The translations under genes were made by a program, and so were the position numbers. This document shows, one piece after another, positions 23,181-33,937 of a DNA stretch of 64,000 bases. The DNA lies in NCBI GenBank assembly GCA_036924285.1, contig JAYKYS010000007.1, positions 10,540,001 through 10,604,000 on the forward strand, read 5' to 3'. The notes under the pieces were generated by a model that ran no database searches, was not told the DNA's origin, and saw only the letters and a program-made list of their open reading frames with translations. The stretch is from Asterella californica (Eukaryota; Streptophyta; Marchantiopsida; Marchantiales; Aytoniaceae). Within the stretch, counting starts at the first letter, position 1; the number at the start of each line of letters is the position of its first letter.

Positions 23181-24855
23181 GACTTCAGAGTCTCTTTCAG
23201 CTGCTCCATCGTCTCGTGATGTTCTCGCCGCCAAGTAAACCTCTTCCCTTTTCTCAGAAGTGCATACAAAGGCTCGGCAATGTGTGCATAATAAGGAATA
23301 CTCACACGAAAGAACACACAAGCTCCTAAGAATCGTCGAACCTCAGTGATGTTGGTACAGTCTACTATCCTTGTTATAGCATCTACCTTTTCTGGGTTTG
23401 GCCGTCTCCCAAAAGTACCACATAAGTGACCCACCACCACGATCTCTGACATTCCAAAACGAGATTTGGTACTTGACAGAGTGAGGTGTACCTCTTCCAA
23501 GCGCATCAGAATCTTCTCCACATCTCGGATTTGGTTTGCAACGAACTTTCTGCAACCATCAGCAGTCATAGTTTCGTCCTTGTCCTCCACCGGACAGCCT
23601 TTCATGGAGATATCATCAAGAAATGGGATAGTAACCTCAGGTACAAACTCTCGTAACACCTTATGCATCACGTTTTGCATATGGGCTACTGAGTTTGTTG
23701 CGCCTGAGGAAGAGTACACATCCGCATCAACCCCAAAGATGTACGCATGGTAGTCAGATCTCTACTCTCTAAAGCAAGCTGAAACTGATCATAACCTGAA
23801 AACAGATCTCCAATAGAATAGATAGATCTTCCGGCAAATGCCTCGGCTACTTCATCAACCACAGGTCCTGTTCCAACGTTTCGAATCGTGATGTTGTTAG
23901 CAGGCTGTAAGTCTTGGATGAAGCGTAAAGCTCCTGTCTTCTTAGGTACTGTGAACCATCGGCTAGAGTACGGAGCCATGGATGGTTCAAGAATACCCAT
24001 CCGCATTCTCTCCTTCAGTAACTCAATAACCTTCGGTAGCAAGGCACGAGGGACTGGAATCGGCTTCAAGTCCCAAGGTACATGAGGAATAGTGAAGATA
24101 ACCATCGGAGCTATCACATTAGGATCCACACAACCAATCTCTCCTGTTGAGAAAGAAAATGCCTTACCATCGCTAACTATCATCTGCTCAAAAGCTCGTT
24201 TCTCCACTTCAGTCAAGAAGCCACCCCCTCCTATCTGGAGTTGCTCGAGTGTCTCTTGAGTAAACTTGTGTCCTATCTGTTTAGGATCTCTCAGTACAGG
24301 CTCAGTGGCCGCTAACTCCATCTGCTGTTGTGAATCAACAAGTAACTGGGTCGCCACTGGTTTCACCTTCTTCGCTACAGTTTTGTATTTTGTGTGAACC
24401 TCTGCTTCTTCACGAGAGCCACACCAGCAGATTGCATCCTTCCATCCACTCTCCAGTCTCGGATGAGGACGAGATTGTAAGCACGAGACAACCTCCTCAT
24501 AGACTTTACGAGAGTGGATAAGGATTACCACCCTTCCTCCCATCTGCTCCATCAACTTATGTACATCATCCAGGCAACGAACAAAAGACTGTACACCTAC
24601 AAACTCCTCATAAACACCAGAAATCATCTCATCTTCCTTGAGAACTCTTGTACAACGCAGATTTGCCGCACACCTCTCCATCTGCCTTCTACCCTTCTCA
24701 GTCAAATCCTCTATCCGCGTAAACCCACTCCAATCATCAGAACTGAAAGCCATCAAACCAGATTTCCAACTATGTACAGTGCAACTACTTTCTGACTCTT
24801 GAGCAGCCTCTCCATCAGCCTCCTGTGATCCCTCAAGCTGCTCAAGCGGGATCAT
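23181..24855 (-). pseudogene. Reverse transcriptase region of element C
   Basis: Two frames joined by a 1-nt deletion near 23,700. The first (24,855-23,686) has ILEPSMAPYSSRWFTVPKK, LRFIQDLQPANN, and IGDLFSGYDQFQLAL with the first catalytic Asp. The second (from 23,719) has the active-site motif IPFLDDISMKG (about 23,601-23,630), so FLDD stands for the usual YxDD. After it come VGHLCGTFGRRP and EVRRFLGACVFF, typical of the Ty3 thumb and connection. RT copies the element RNA into DNA. The 250-codon part before RT has no recognised domain. The frameshift makes the copy defective unless bypassed. Confidence 0.9.
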
Positions 24856-24890
24856 AGTAGCAGTAGATCCTTCACTATCGCTATCCCATC

Positions 24891-26300
24891 CTACGAGAGT
24901 GGTTTCTGAAAACCCTTACTCCTACAGATTGAAGAATCCTTCAAGGTCTGCCGGTTTCGTTCGTGGTTCGTACGAACGGTCAGAAACTGCACAGAACATC
25001 GATCATCTGGACTACGGATCCTAGCGTAATGAGATCCGTCATCCATTACCTTGGTCTCCATTCGAACTGCAGTGATATAAGGCTCCAAGAATATAGGATA
25101 TGAAGCAGAAGACTGCACGAAGAAATGCTGATCTACCTCCACATCACCCAGCTTCACTCTAACATTGGGACAAGCGCCGTATAACTCACCCTTCTGGTTG
25201 TTTGCAGCTCGTAGCACCCAACCATGGTTCAGTTCGATAGGCCACTGTCCTCTCTCATACACTTCTCGTGACATGATGTTGATCTCTGAACCGTGATCAA
25301 CCAAAGCAGCAACAGGTTCAAGACTCCCAAGGCGAACTCGTGTAGCAGTCGTAGCACGAGCCCAGTGTCTTTTTCTGAAGTCGCTATGAGTAGCGGGACT
25401 CTCATCGCCAGCTTCATCATCATCGAACTCAACAGTGTTGGTACCAGCAACCAACGCTTCTTGCTGGTACTCTATATCATCAACCTCCTGAAAATGCACC
25501 TTGCCGAATTCTGCATCATTAACAGAAGCTCCTACTATATCTATCATCTGACTTTCTACTTGCTCAGACATCACCTGTCTCTTCCGCTTGATGATGTCGA
25601 TGATCAGCTCGTGAAACTCCCTCTTCGCAATACCAAGAACTTCCCGAAGAGAAAACTCGATTCGCGCATCAAGTATCCTCTGCTCCAAGATGCTCTTGAG
25701 ATCAGTTGAAGTCTCAATATCAGCTGCCAACTTATAAGCTGGTCCTTTCTCTTTCTCTTGGGCAGTAAACCGTCTACCAGCAGTCGTTGGTTCCTGTTGG
25801 GATCTCTGCACATCCTCCATTGGACCTGGTGCAGGTGGAGGAGCTGCAGAAGTAGACGAGATGTCTTCTGGAGGAGCTGCTCGTCTCCTCGTAATCCTCC
25901 GTCTATCTCCAGTCTCCTCTGGAACTCTAGTATCAAGTTCAGAGGCTTCTCGCCGCCTCTTCTCCTCCACAGAAGCATCCTGCCAATGAACCTGTCTACC
26001 CACGTCCAAGAATGCTTTGATAGACGCAACATCAACAGGATCTCCCCACCCTGTGACCCTACGTATAGTTTCTGCTCCTCTCTTCAGTACTTCAGTAGGA
26101 ACTTGAGTAGTATTCTTCTCAGTAGTCTTATCTAGCAGCGTAGGACTAGAAAAAACTTCAATGTGACCGGCATATACATCAAGATTTACCGGTGGTGTCA
26201 TCAATGCATGTACAGTTGCAACAGCTGTAATCTGAGGTAGACTCCTCATGCCTCCTCGTCCAAACTGCGTGCTTAACGGCTCTCCAGTAGAAGAAAGGTG
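24891..26300 (-). pseudogene. Linker and aspartic protease of element C
   Basis: Part of one long open frame (26,813-24,891). A linker rich in Arg, Glu and Pro holds LREVLGIAKREFHELIIDI. The protease follows: LVDHGSEINIMS (about 25,270-25,306), HGWVLRAANNQKGELYGACP and VQFLTV. The catalytic Asp and Gly are kept but His replaces the usual Thr/Ser in D-T/S-G; elements A and B share this, so it is a family trait. The protease would act as a dimer to process Gag-Pol. The frame ends at 24,891 just before the RT frame at 24,855. Confidence 0.8.
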
Positions 26301-27439
26301 CAGCCTACCATTCTGGTAGCGAACCACACCATCTTGCAGAGCAGCCGTGAGCTCTTGACAGTCCCCTCGAAAATGATCTTGACTGTCACACCAGATACAT
26401 CTACGAATAGGAGCACCTCCTGGACGTGCAGCAGCAGGCGCCGGTGGCTGCTCTCTCTGCAGACCAGCTAGCTCCACCTTCAGTTCTCTCATCTGCCGAA
26501 TCAGGTCTTCGATCTGGTTCTGCTGTCCATGGTTCTCCGCATGTCTCTGAATCGGTGCCCTCTGTGCAGGAATTGGCACAACTGGCATCAAAGGAACTGC
26601 AGCCGGGACAACAGGTCTAGGAGCCGGAGCAAGAGGCGGAGGTTGCTGTACTTGAAGAGCAGTGCGAGGTTGAGCGGTTACTTCTGCAAGCGGACGTCCT
26701 CCCACAGCCACTCTTCCTCTCCTCTGCCTCGTTAGTACGGCAACAACATCCTCGACTCTCCCCCAATCAGTAGTAACTCCTCCTTCAGCGATCGATCGGC
26801 CAACATAAAGCACAACCGATCTACCGTAGCATCATCGGTAGCTTGCAGGAAAAGCTCGATTTTCCTAGCATCTAAGGTTATCCTCTCAAGAGTTGAGAGT
26901 TGTCGATATCTCCGATCAAACTCTCTTAGCATCTCATTCAGATTCATCATACGACCAGGTTGCTGCTCAACTCAGTCTAAGAACGCCCTCCTAGTAACTC
27001 TCTCTGAATCTTCTTCAAGAAACTCCTCTCGAAGAGATCGCTCGAAACTCATCTAGACACATAGATTTCTTCTTTGTACATCCCTAACTTGATCCCGCAA
27101 TTCAAGAATGACAGCTAACTCAAAACTACCTATCATTTCAGCATCTGTAACTCTAACTAGTTCCATCTCTCCTCGGTACTCACTCAGATATCTAGAAATA
27201 TCTCTACCTTCAAACCTTCCACACCTATTCACTATCGCTTGCAAAGCCTTGGTGGATTTTAACTCACCTCCTCCAACGATCGGATGCTGTTGGACCAAGG
27301 CCGCAAGCGTCTTCAGAATCTCAGCCGTATCCAGACCAGGTGCAAATGTCGTTGTAGCCGCTGGTGCTACAGAAGGAGCTGCAGTAGACGTAGATGCAGC
27401 AGCCGTAGAAGTAGCAGCAGTAGCGCTCTTGCGATCCAT
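26301..27439 (-). pseudogene. gag of element C
   Basis: The ATG at 27,439 starts an Ala/Thr/Ser-rich N-terminus and a gag helical region with RFEGRDISRYLSEYRGEMEL. A stop near 27,053 and a frameshift near 26,780 break it. It continues in the next frames with FDRRYRQLSTLERITLDA, then a Pro-rich stretch and a C-x2-C-x4-H-x4-C zinc knuckle CIWCDSQDHFRGDC (26,358-26,399). Gag forms the particle and the knuckle binds RNA. The start differs from those of elements A and B (MSGDGDG, MSWDGNG), so C belongs to a separate subfamily. Confidence 0.85.
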
Positions 27440-27496
27440 CTATTCTCCTTGTAGTAAACTCAACCTTCTCAATCAATCACCCCAAGAGCTCTCAGT

Positions 27497-27508
27497 GGAA
27501 GCACCAGA
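27497..27508 (-). promoter_or_regulatory. Candidate primer-binding site of element C
   Basis: Directly after the 5' LTR end (minus strand ...CTCGACA) and a TC spacer comes TGGTGCTTCCAC. TGG at this place is expected for pairing with a tRNA 3' CCA end. It is not the common plant initiator-Met site (TGGTATCAGAGC). The matching tRNA 3' end would read GTGGAAGCACCA; the isotype was not determined. Confidence 0.55.
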
Positions 27509-28499
27509 TGTCGAGTTGAGAGTTTTCTTGGGAAGGGCGAAACCTTCTCGATGTGATATGATCTTGAAGGTTGTGTTTAGTCTACTCAGAGAAGCGTTGG
27601 ACTTCAGGCTATGGTTTCTTACTATACAGAGGTAGGCTTCAGATCATAAGGAAACACTATAAACACCCACTCAGGTCGAATGGACCCTCCAGTATGTTCA
27701 GGAAGCGAAAATCAAGTCAGACTAGCAGTAATAAGGTCAGACATCAAACTTTAACAGTCCAGAATCAGAAACATACGATGGTTCAGACTTCAGAACTCCT
27801 CCTACATGTAAATGAGGCCCTACTAACCATACACACGAAGTTTCAGCTTGAGATCAAATCAGAGTGTCGAGATATGGACAGAAATGTTTTGAGCAGAGAA
27901 ATTACGGTAATTTCTGGTACCCAGACAGCTATTTCGACCTAGAATAGAGAATCGGCTCGATCACTTTCGAAGATTCTTACAGGATTTGCAGTACACAGCT
28001 TGCTGAACACTCCTGTGAAGTTGGACCTCCTGATTGTACACAGAACTCCAGATCTCGCTCTCTGAAGTTGCTGTTCCAGATTGAGAGCTTTTCGGACCCC
28101 GTCTGCTTCAGCGGTCGCCTCAAATTACCAGTCACTCAATCGACATGAAAATTTGGGGGCAGTCGTAGCCCTACTGACAGTGAACGTGACCACGAAGGTT
28201 TGAAGCGATTTTCTCAAATCTACTGCGATTGACACCGAAAACCCCAAAATCAACAGAAGTGCTGAAATTCTGGCATAAATCGAACTTCAATCAGCCATAA
28301 CTTCTTCTTTATTGCTCCAAATCGATCAAAAATTTTGCTGACAGTGCTTGGCACGACAAACCCTATCTCCCTGTGCTCTCAGATTTCCAAGTCCTCTCAC
28401 CAAATGCTCGAACTCCTCTTAAGACCTCTACTACTAAGTTTAGCAGTACACAAAGACAAAATTGGACCAATGAGAGTTCATAGCTTCATTCCCCTGTCC
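27509..28499 (-). mobile_element. 5' LTR of element C
   Basis: Matches the left LTR from TGTCGAGTTGAGAG to about CCCCTGTCC, with scattered substitutions and small indels (for example an extra CTC near 27,800). Its start is fixed by the adjoining primer site. Its distal end is less sure (28,488 or 28,499), because the flank here resembles the purine tract seen at the other LTR. Confidence 0.8.
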
Positions 28500-28797
28500 T
28501 TTTGTGTCCCAAACCACGTGGTGACTTAATTTCATACATAGGCTACCATGTCAAGCCCCTAAAGTGCCAGCGTAACCCCTAAACTACATGCGAAGACATG
28601 TAAGACGACACGTAATTCCGGAAGATAACCTAACCTCGCTAGGAAGCATGCATGGGCGACATGTAATTACAACCCATGAGCTTAACTCTATCTACATGGC
28701 AATCAACCTACTAAGACTCAAAAATATATAACATCCTCCAGGGTCGACTTCTCTGAGGTCTTAATTTCACTTAGAGAGACTAACGCTTGACAGAGAG
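28500..28797. other. Spacer between element C and remnant D
   Basis: No coding block or repeat identity recognised. The short repeated words GACATGTAAGACGACACGTAATT and GCGACATGTAATTAC near 28,590-28,660 suggest a degenerate internal repeat. Confidence 0.4.
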
Positions 28798-30110
28798 GTG
28801 AATTATTTACAATGTAAAATGATTCACATCACGACAACGTCGAAGAGAATGAAGATGACTTGGAGATTTACAAAGACTAGTAACAGATTGACACATACAA
28901 GAGGATATGCAGATTTGGACGTGATGAATGTCATGTTGCAAGATCTTCTATATGGTGAAAAATGGTTACCAAAGGGTTTTTTCCCACGGTGTACATAGTT
29001 GTAAAGGAAGCTACCCTGAAGCTTGTTAAGTCAGAAAAAAGCCAAGCTAGAGCCAAGCTAGACAAGCTGCCTCTTAGCTTATTTTCAAAAGAACTACTAA
29101 GAAGTTATGAAGGCACCAAGTAGAAGTTCTTCTTGAATAGAGCAGACATATGTTTCCGTTTATGTGAAACAAGGTTATACATAGATGTTTGCGTTATTTC
29201 TAATTTTAAAAGTGACCAAAGAGATAAAGCTAGCAAAGGAGATAAAAGCATGTTCTATTGAGCATACGTACATGTTATAATTATTTTATTAAACAGAAGC
29301 AAGAGCCACCTCTGTGGAAGAAATGCCCACCTAGGAAAAAGAGATCTTTGGATCAAATCTTCATGGTTCTTGGTTCTTATCTCAACATGTTGATCTCTCG
29401 AATGAGAGTCTATGTTGGGTGTGTGGTTACGTCTTACACATCTAGAGACGGAGGATCGATATCTTTCTTAAACATGGACTTCTTAGTCTAAGCCTCCGCA
29501 TGCAGTTGAGAAAGATGAGAGATACGTGATTGAACTATGGATTAGGAGATACTTGATTCAGCTATGGGAGGTATGTAAGACCAACAACTGAGATTATGTG
29601 TTGAGAGATACTCGATTCAGCTCTAAGAGGGTTGTTAGCCTTGTGAGGTGGTCTTGTAGCTGTGGCTTTGGCCTTAAAAACATAGCATAGTCCAAAGTTT
29701 GAGTTGCATCAAGATGACATCGAGGGTTGAGAAGTTTTAAGCAAGGGGTCAACTTAGCTAAGAGGCTGCTTGAAAAACTCTCCCTATGACAACGCAAAAA
29801 GCTCATGATTTCTTCAAGAAATGTGAGGTGAAGTTGTCACTTACAACTACTTACAGTCCTGAAGAAAATGTGAAGAGCGAACAAGATCATCCGTCCGTTG
29901 TCAAGACGTTAGGAAAGATGTGGAACGAAAAAGTAAGAGAGTGACCACGATTTTTACCGTTTGCATTATGGACAGATCATGCCACCCATAGCTTAGTGAA
30001 TGGCTACATGTCAATGGAGCTCATGACAAGACAGAAGCTTGTTATGCCGATCGAGAAGCATGGTCCAACATGGAGTATGTTGTTGTAGGAGGATAAGTTT
30101 TCAGGATAAG
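28798..30110 (+). pseudogene. Orphan integrase remnant D
   Basis: The 5' part (28,798-28,998) resembles the region before integrase in element B (VMLQD near 28,930; NFMLQD in B). The 3' part (about 29,795-30,060) reads HDFFKKCEVKLSLTTTYSPE and DHPSVVKTLGKMW, then LPFALWTDHATHSLVNGYMS and KLVMPIE. These are the family's third acidic region and downstream part. The middle (29,000-29,780) has diverged or been replaced. It runs into an LTR family I copy at about 30,165. Nothing in it can be functional. Confidence 0.6.
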
Positions 30111-30164
30111 AACTTCTTACTATTGAGTGCTGGTTCACTCCTATAGTCTGTCTTTGTGTGCATG

Positions 30165-31560
30165 CGAAGATCAACATGACAAGTGCTGATGGGATATTTT
30201 TCTGATGTGTCAATGATGACTAGGACATTATTGACTTGGCAATTTGGGTTACATCAGTGACAAGTGGTGACGAGAGAGAAAGTCATGTGGACGACTGTGC
30301 ATGCTGCTGACTAGATTAAGGCAAGGTGATGTTTTGCATGTACGCAATTTGGATGAGTCAAGAACTGACACATGTAGTTTTCAAACGAGCTGCTTCAAGT
30401 ATATAAGAGCTTTCAAATTCTCATTATTTAAGGTTTTGATGTGCTCCAACGTCGAAAGATTGTGCAAATCTAACCGTAGTTTTCTGTGTGAGTTGGGTTT
30501 CAAGTTTTGGATTTTTTCTAAGGATCTTTGCAGTAATCTACACTCGTGCGTTTGAAGTTATTGCGACCTTGGTCGAGTGAGTTAGCCATAGGGTCGAAAA
30601 GGAGTTCAAAGAAGACAAACCGAATCCTTTGAGAAGAAACTTTGTGCAAATCTACAAATGATCGTTTGTAGATTATCGTAGCTTTGGAGGTTGGAGAGGG
30701 TCAGGAAACTTTGGGAGGCTATTTGTTTCTGTAGGAAGCTCAATTTGAGGCAAAATTGATCTTGTTGGAAAGAGGACTTCAAGAGCTTTCAGTAGAGATC
30801 AAAATCATTGGATTTGGACTTGTATAGAGAAAGTTGTTGAGGTTTGAATTTGGTTGTGTTGAGAGAGTTATTAGGGCAAACTTCAAACGTACTTTTGTAG
30901 TTTATCGTCAACTTTGGAGGTGAAAAAGGGTTCACAACTTTGAAAGGGCATATGTCTCTCTAGAGATATTGGTTTTGAGTGATTTTTGTGTCATTGAAAA
31001 GCTTACCGTAGGTGTCCTTCCAACCATGCTGTTAGTAAGGTAGAAAGATGAACGAGTAGAGAATCCTGCGGTAATCTACAAACAGACATTTGTAGATTTT
31101 TGTCACTTCTTTTTAGATCCTTTTGGGTACTTTTGAGAGCTTTAACTTGGGGTTGAGAGTTCAAATCTTGTGTATTTTTGGTGCCACTAGAAATCTTTCG
31201 TAGAGATCTTTCTAGTCGGCTTGTGAGGTTCAAGACCAAAGATGTTTGTGTTAGGATGTCAGCTACGAGTGGAGTTATGGACGAGTCTCTTAGTAACATA
31301 ACTTTTTCTTCGTTAAGATCTGCTTGGGATAAATCCAGATCGTTGGATAGCTCTTCTCTCGATCTATCCAGCAGAAGAAAAGCTTCAAGGTCGATTTGTA
31401 GAGAAAAAATCACGAACCTCTGAGGTTCTATTGTACATTCTTGGTGATGCAAAAAACTTGTAAATAAAATTTTTCTTGGATCGGAAACAAGGATATATTC
31501 TGCGCAACTTCACTCTTCTTCCTACCATGAGTTCTCCACGGCCAGAGATCCGGTGCCATC
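30165..31560 (+). mobile_element. LTR family I, copy 2
   Basis: Matches 15,150-16,170 from ATCAACATGACAAGTGCTG through a TATA-like block near 30,400 to GAGTTCTCCACGG, with an extra internal part (about 30,680-31,030). It carries two perfect AATCTACAAA-N6-TTTGTAGATT hairpins (30,649-30,674 and 31,073-31,098). It follows an integrase remnant, so it could be a 3' LTR. However, the sequence after it (to about 31,590) resembles the leader before gag in A and B, so its place in an element is unclear. Confidence 0.65.
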
Positions 31561-31589
31561 CTGAACAACATTCACGCAATGTGACACAC

Positions 31590-31857
31590 AAGAAAATCAA
31601 AAGATGTTTGAAAGTGATAATATAAAGATCGAACCCACAAAGATGCAAGTAAATATCATCCAAATGTAGTAAAAAAGTGACAAAGGTGATTCTTTATGGT
31701 TGTCTTTTATTCTCACGAGCAGAAATCAGTCCCGGTAGAAATCAAACTCAGGTCTATCCAACAAGACAGAGTTGATAATCCTGACAAATAACATAACGGA
31801 TACAAAACAGGTCAGGGACCTCAAGAAAAAGATAAACAATAAAGACTCAGAGCCACG
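31590..31857. other. Short spacer between LTR family I and LTR family II
   Basis: AT-rich, no coding block; no similarity to the rest of the window was noticed. Confidence 0.4.
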
Positions 31858-33790
31858 GTGTCTTGTCGTGGACCGTCTTCTACCTGAAAATCTATTCTGA
31901 TGTTTATCATTATCGCTCCAAAGACGCTCATGAGGCTAAAAATGAGACTTTTTACACAACTTTTGATCTTCATCGCATCAATGGGTACAGCTCGTTGTAA
32001 GCTTTCCCTAGGCACTTTGTCTACTTCAGTTGGACGCATAGTGGAGAAGTTACAAGACTCGAAAGATGGGTAAAACAAGCTAGGCCTCAGCTTACGGGCT
32101 TTTGGCATGACTTCGAATCTTCACTTTCATCGCATCAATGGGTAGAGCTCGTTGTCACTTTTCCCTAGGCAGTTTGTCTACTTCAGTTGGATGCCTAGTG
32201 GAGAAGTTACGAGACTCGAAAGATGAGTAAAACAAGCTAAGCTCCAGCTACGGACTTTTGGCACGACTTTGAATCTTCACCTTCGCCGCATCAATGGTTA
32301 GAGCTCATTGTCAGCTTTCCACAGACACTTCGTCTACTTCATTCGGACGCCTAGTGGAGAAGTTATGAGACTCGGAAGAAGAGAAAATCAAGCTAGGCCC
32401 TAGTTTACTTTGTTGACTGGGTATTTGTAGCTCCGGACGTTATACTAAGGACGCAAGGGGCTTGCTTCTACATTATTGGAGAAAACTTGTACGTACTGTG
32501 ACTAACGTAAGGGAGCTGCTTGAGGGGTTAGCTTGTTTTCGTGATCTGTCAGTGGTCGGTTTGGAGAATTGAGAAGTCCAATGCATGCGCGCAAGATGTC
32601 ATTGGGTTCAGATCTGTACAGACTACACGTTGGTTAAGATGGTTCGTGAAGAGGCGGATCGAGGAGTGTGTGTTCTAAGAGAGATTGAGATGCAGAAAGA
32701 AGATTTGGTGCTTCAATGATCTGTGAAGGAGAGTTGGACCGTTCAGACCGTTCCGGAGTCCAAACTTGCTGTCCTTGGTCCATCAAGATCAAAACACCGA
32801 GTTCTTCAGGAAACTGAAGACGATACGAAGTTTCATCGAACGGTTTAGGAGTCCTGAGTGAAATTGGCTCGCAGGGAAGCGCTTGCGTCAAGTTTTTCAT
32901 TGCATGCGATCTGCAATTTGGTTGTTCTTCGCGATCGATGAGTCAAGTTCTTCGTTCTTGGTGCCTACGCGATCAGGGAGTCTTCATCTACACATAGGAG
33001 AAGATCGTACGTGGATTGGGTTGTTGGTTTGGATGTGGTGAGCGAGTTTGAGCTGCATGGAGTCGATTTACGTCAATTTTTTGCATCCTACGATCAAATT
33101 TCTTGCGTGGTTTTGCGAGGGGAACTCCAAACGGCTTGTTTGAAGTCTCGTTGGGTTCAGGGTAGCTAGATCTACCTACCAGAGAAGACGGATATCAGAT
33201 CAAACGATCCGATATACGATGGGCGGTGTGTGCGATTTTAAGCCGCAAGGAGGAGTTTTTGAAGGTTTGGTCACCTACGACAAAAAATCAGCGATATCTT
33301 GGCTGTTGGGAGTCGGATCTGAAGGTATCTTGGGCCGATGGAATCAGGGAAGAAGACCTTATCGACATCTGAAGACCGTTTGGTGAAAGGAGAAAGTTCT
33401 CAAATAGACCTTTTTTTGGTTCTTTCGCTATGGTTTTTTCTTTTTTTAGTTTGTTGGAGTTCTAGTTGGTTATGTACAGCTTGTGGTAGCTAGCTTTAGC
33501 TAAGAGCTTGTACATGAACGTTGTTTGGACTTGGGTTTGAATCGTGTGATACTGGGGCAGCTCTTTTTGTTAGCTCTCTCTTGCTTTGAGCTACGCTTCG
33601 ATAGTTTTGGGTCTAGGTTGAGATTCAGAGACTTGTTGTAGAGGGTTTTGAAGCAGAGTATAGACCGCTTTGATCTGTTTTTCAGTCTTGAGTTCTTAGG
33701 AGAAAGAACCGGCAGTGTATGTACATTGAGAGTTGATATATATTGCGACGTTCGTTTTCGTGTTTGTTTCTCTCTTTCTTGTCTCTATTC
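31858..33790 (+). mobile_element. LTR family II (5' LTR of element B)
   Basis: Matches 18,126-19,175 and, in part, 39,020-39,590. It starts near TGTCTTGTCGTGGACC and ends near TTGTCTCTATTCA, before a leader with TGGTGAACTC and the gag ATG at 33,938. It is unusually long (about 1.9 kb), partly because of a 156-bp tandem repeat at 31,971-32,430. Ends are approximate, since no second complete copy exists in the window. Confidence 0.65.
31971..32430. repeat. 156/157-bp tandem repeat x3 inside LTR family II
   Basis: Units start at 31,971, 32,128 and 32,284 with CATCGCATCAATGG or close variants. Each contains AGAGCTCGTTGTC-like and GACGCCTAGTGGAGAAGTTA-like words. The homologous LTR fragment in element A and the 3' LTR of element B have a single unit each. 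Confidence 0.85.
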
Positions 33791-33937
33791 AGCACGCTCA
33801 TCTGCACAGCCAGGAACCTGATGTTTTCTTGGACATTCTTCACGCAAAATCCGACACGATACGGTGGTGAACTCAAAGTGAAGGTCTGGGGTGGAGATTT
33901 CTTCTGTGTTTGAACTTTTAAGAAGAGATTGACAATC

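Larger units (their letters stand above)
20258..28499 (-). mobile_element. Element C: near full-length Ty3/gypsy LTR retrotransposon
   Basis: The most complete element in the window: two LTRs of about 1 kb in the same orientation, and between them, on the minus strand, gag, protease, RT, RNase H and integrase in Ty3/gypsy order. On the minus strand the 5' LTR ends CTCGACA, followed after TC by a candidate primer site TGGTGCTTCCAC. The LTRs look only a few percent different by eye, so insertion is fairly recent. The left flank is element A's integrase tail. The flanking 5-mers (GACGT left; TTTTG or similar right) do not match, so no target-site duplication is visible. Confidence 0.85.
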
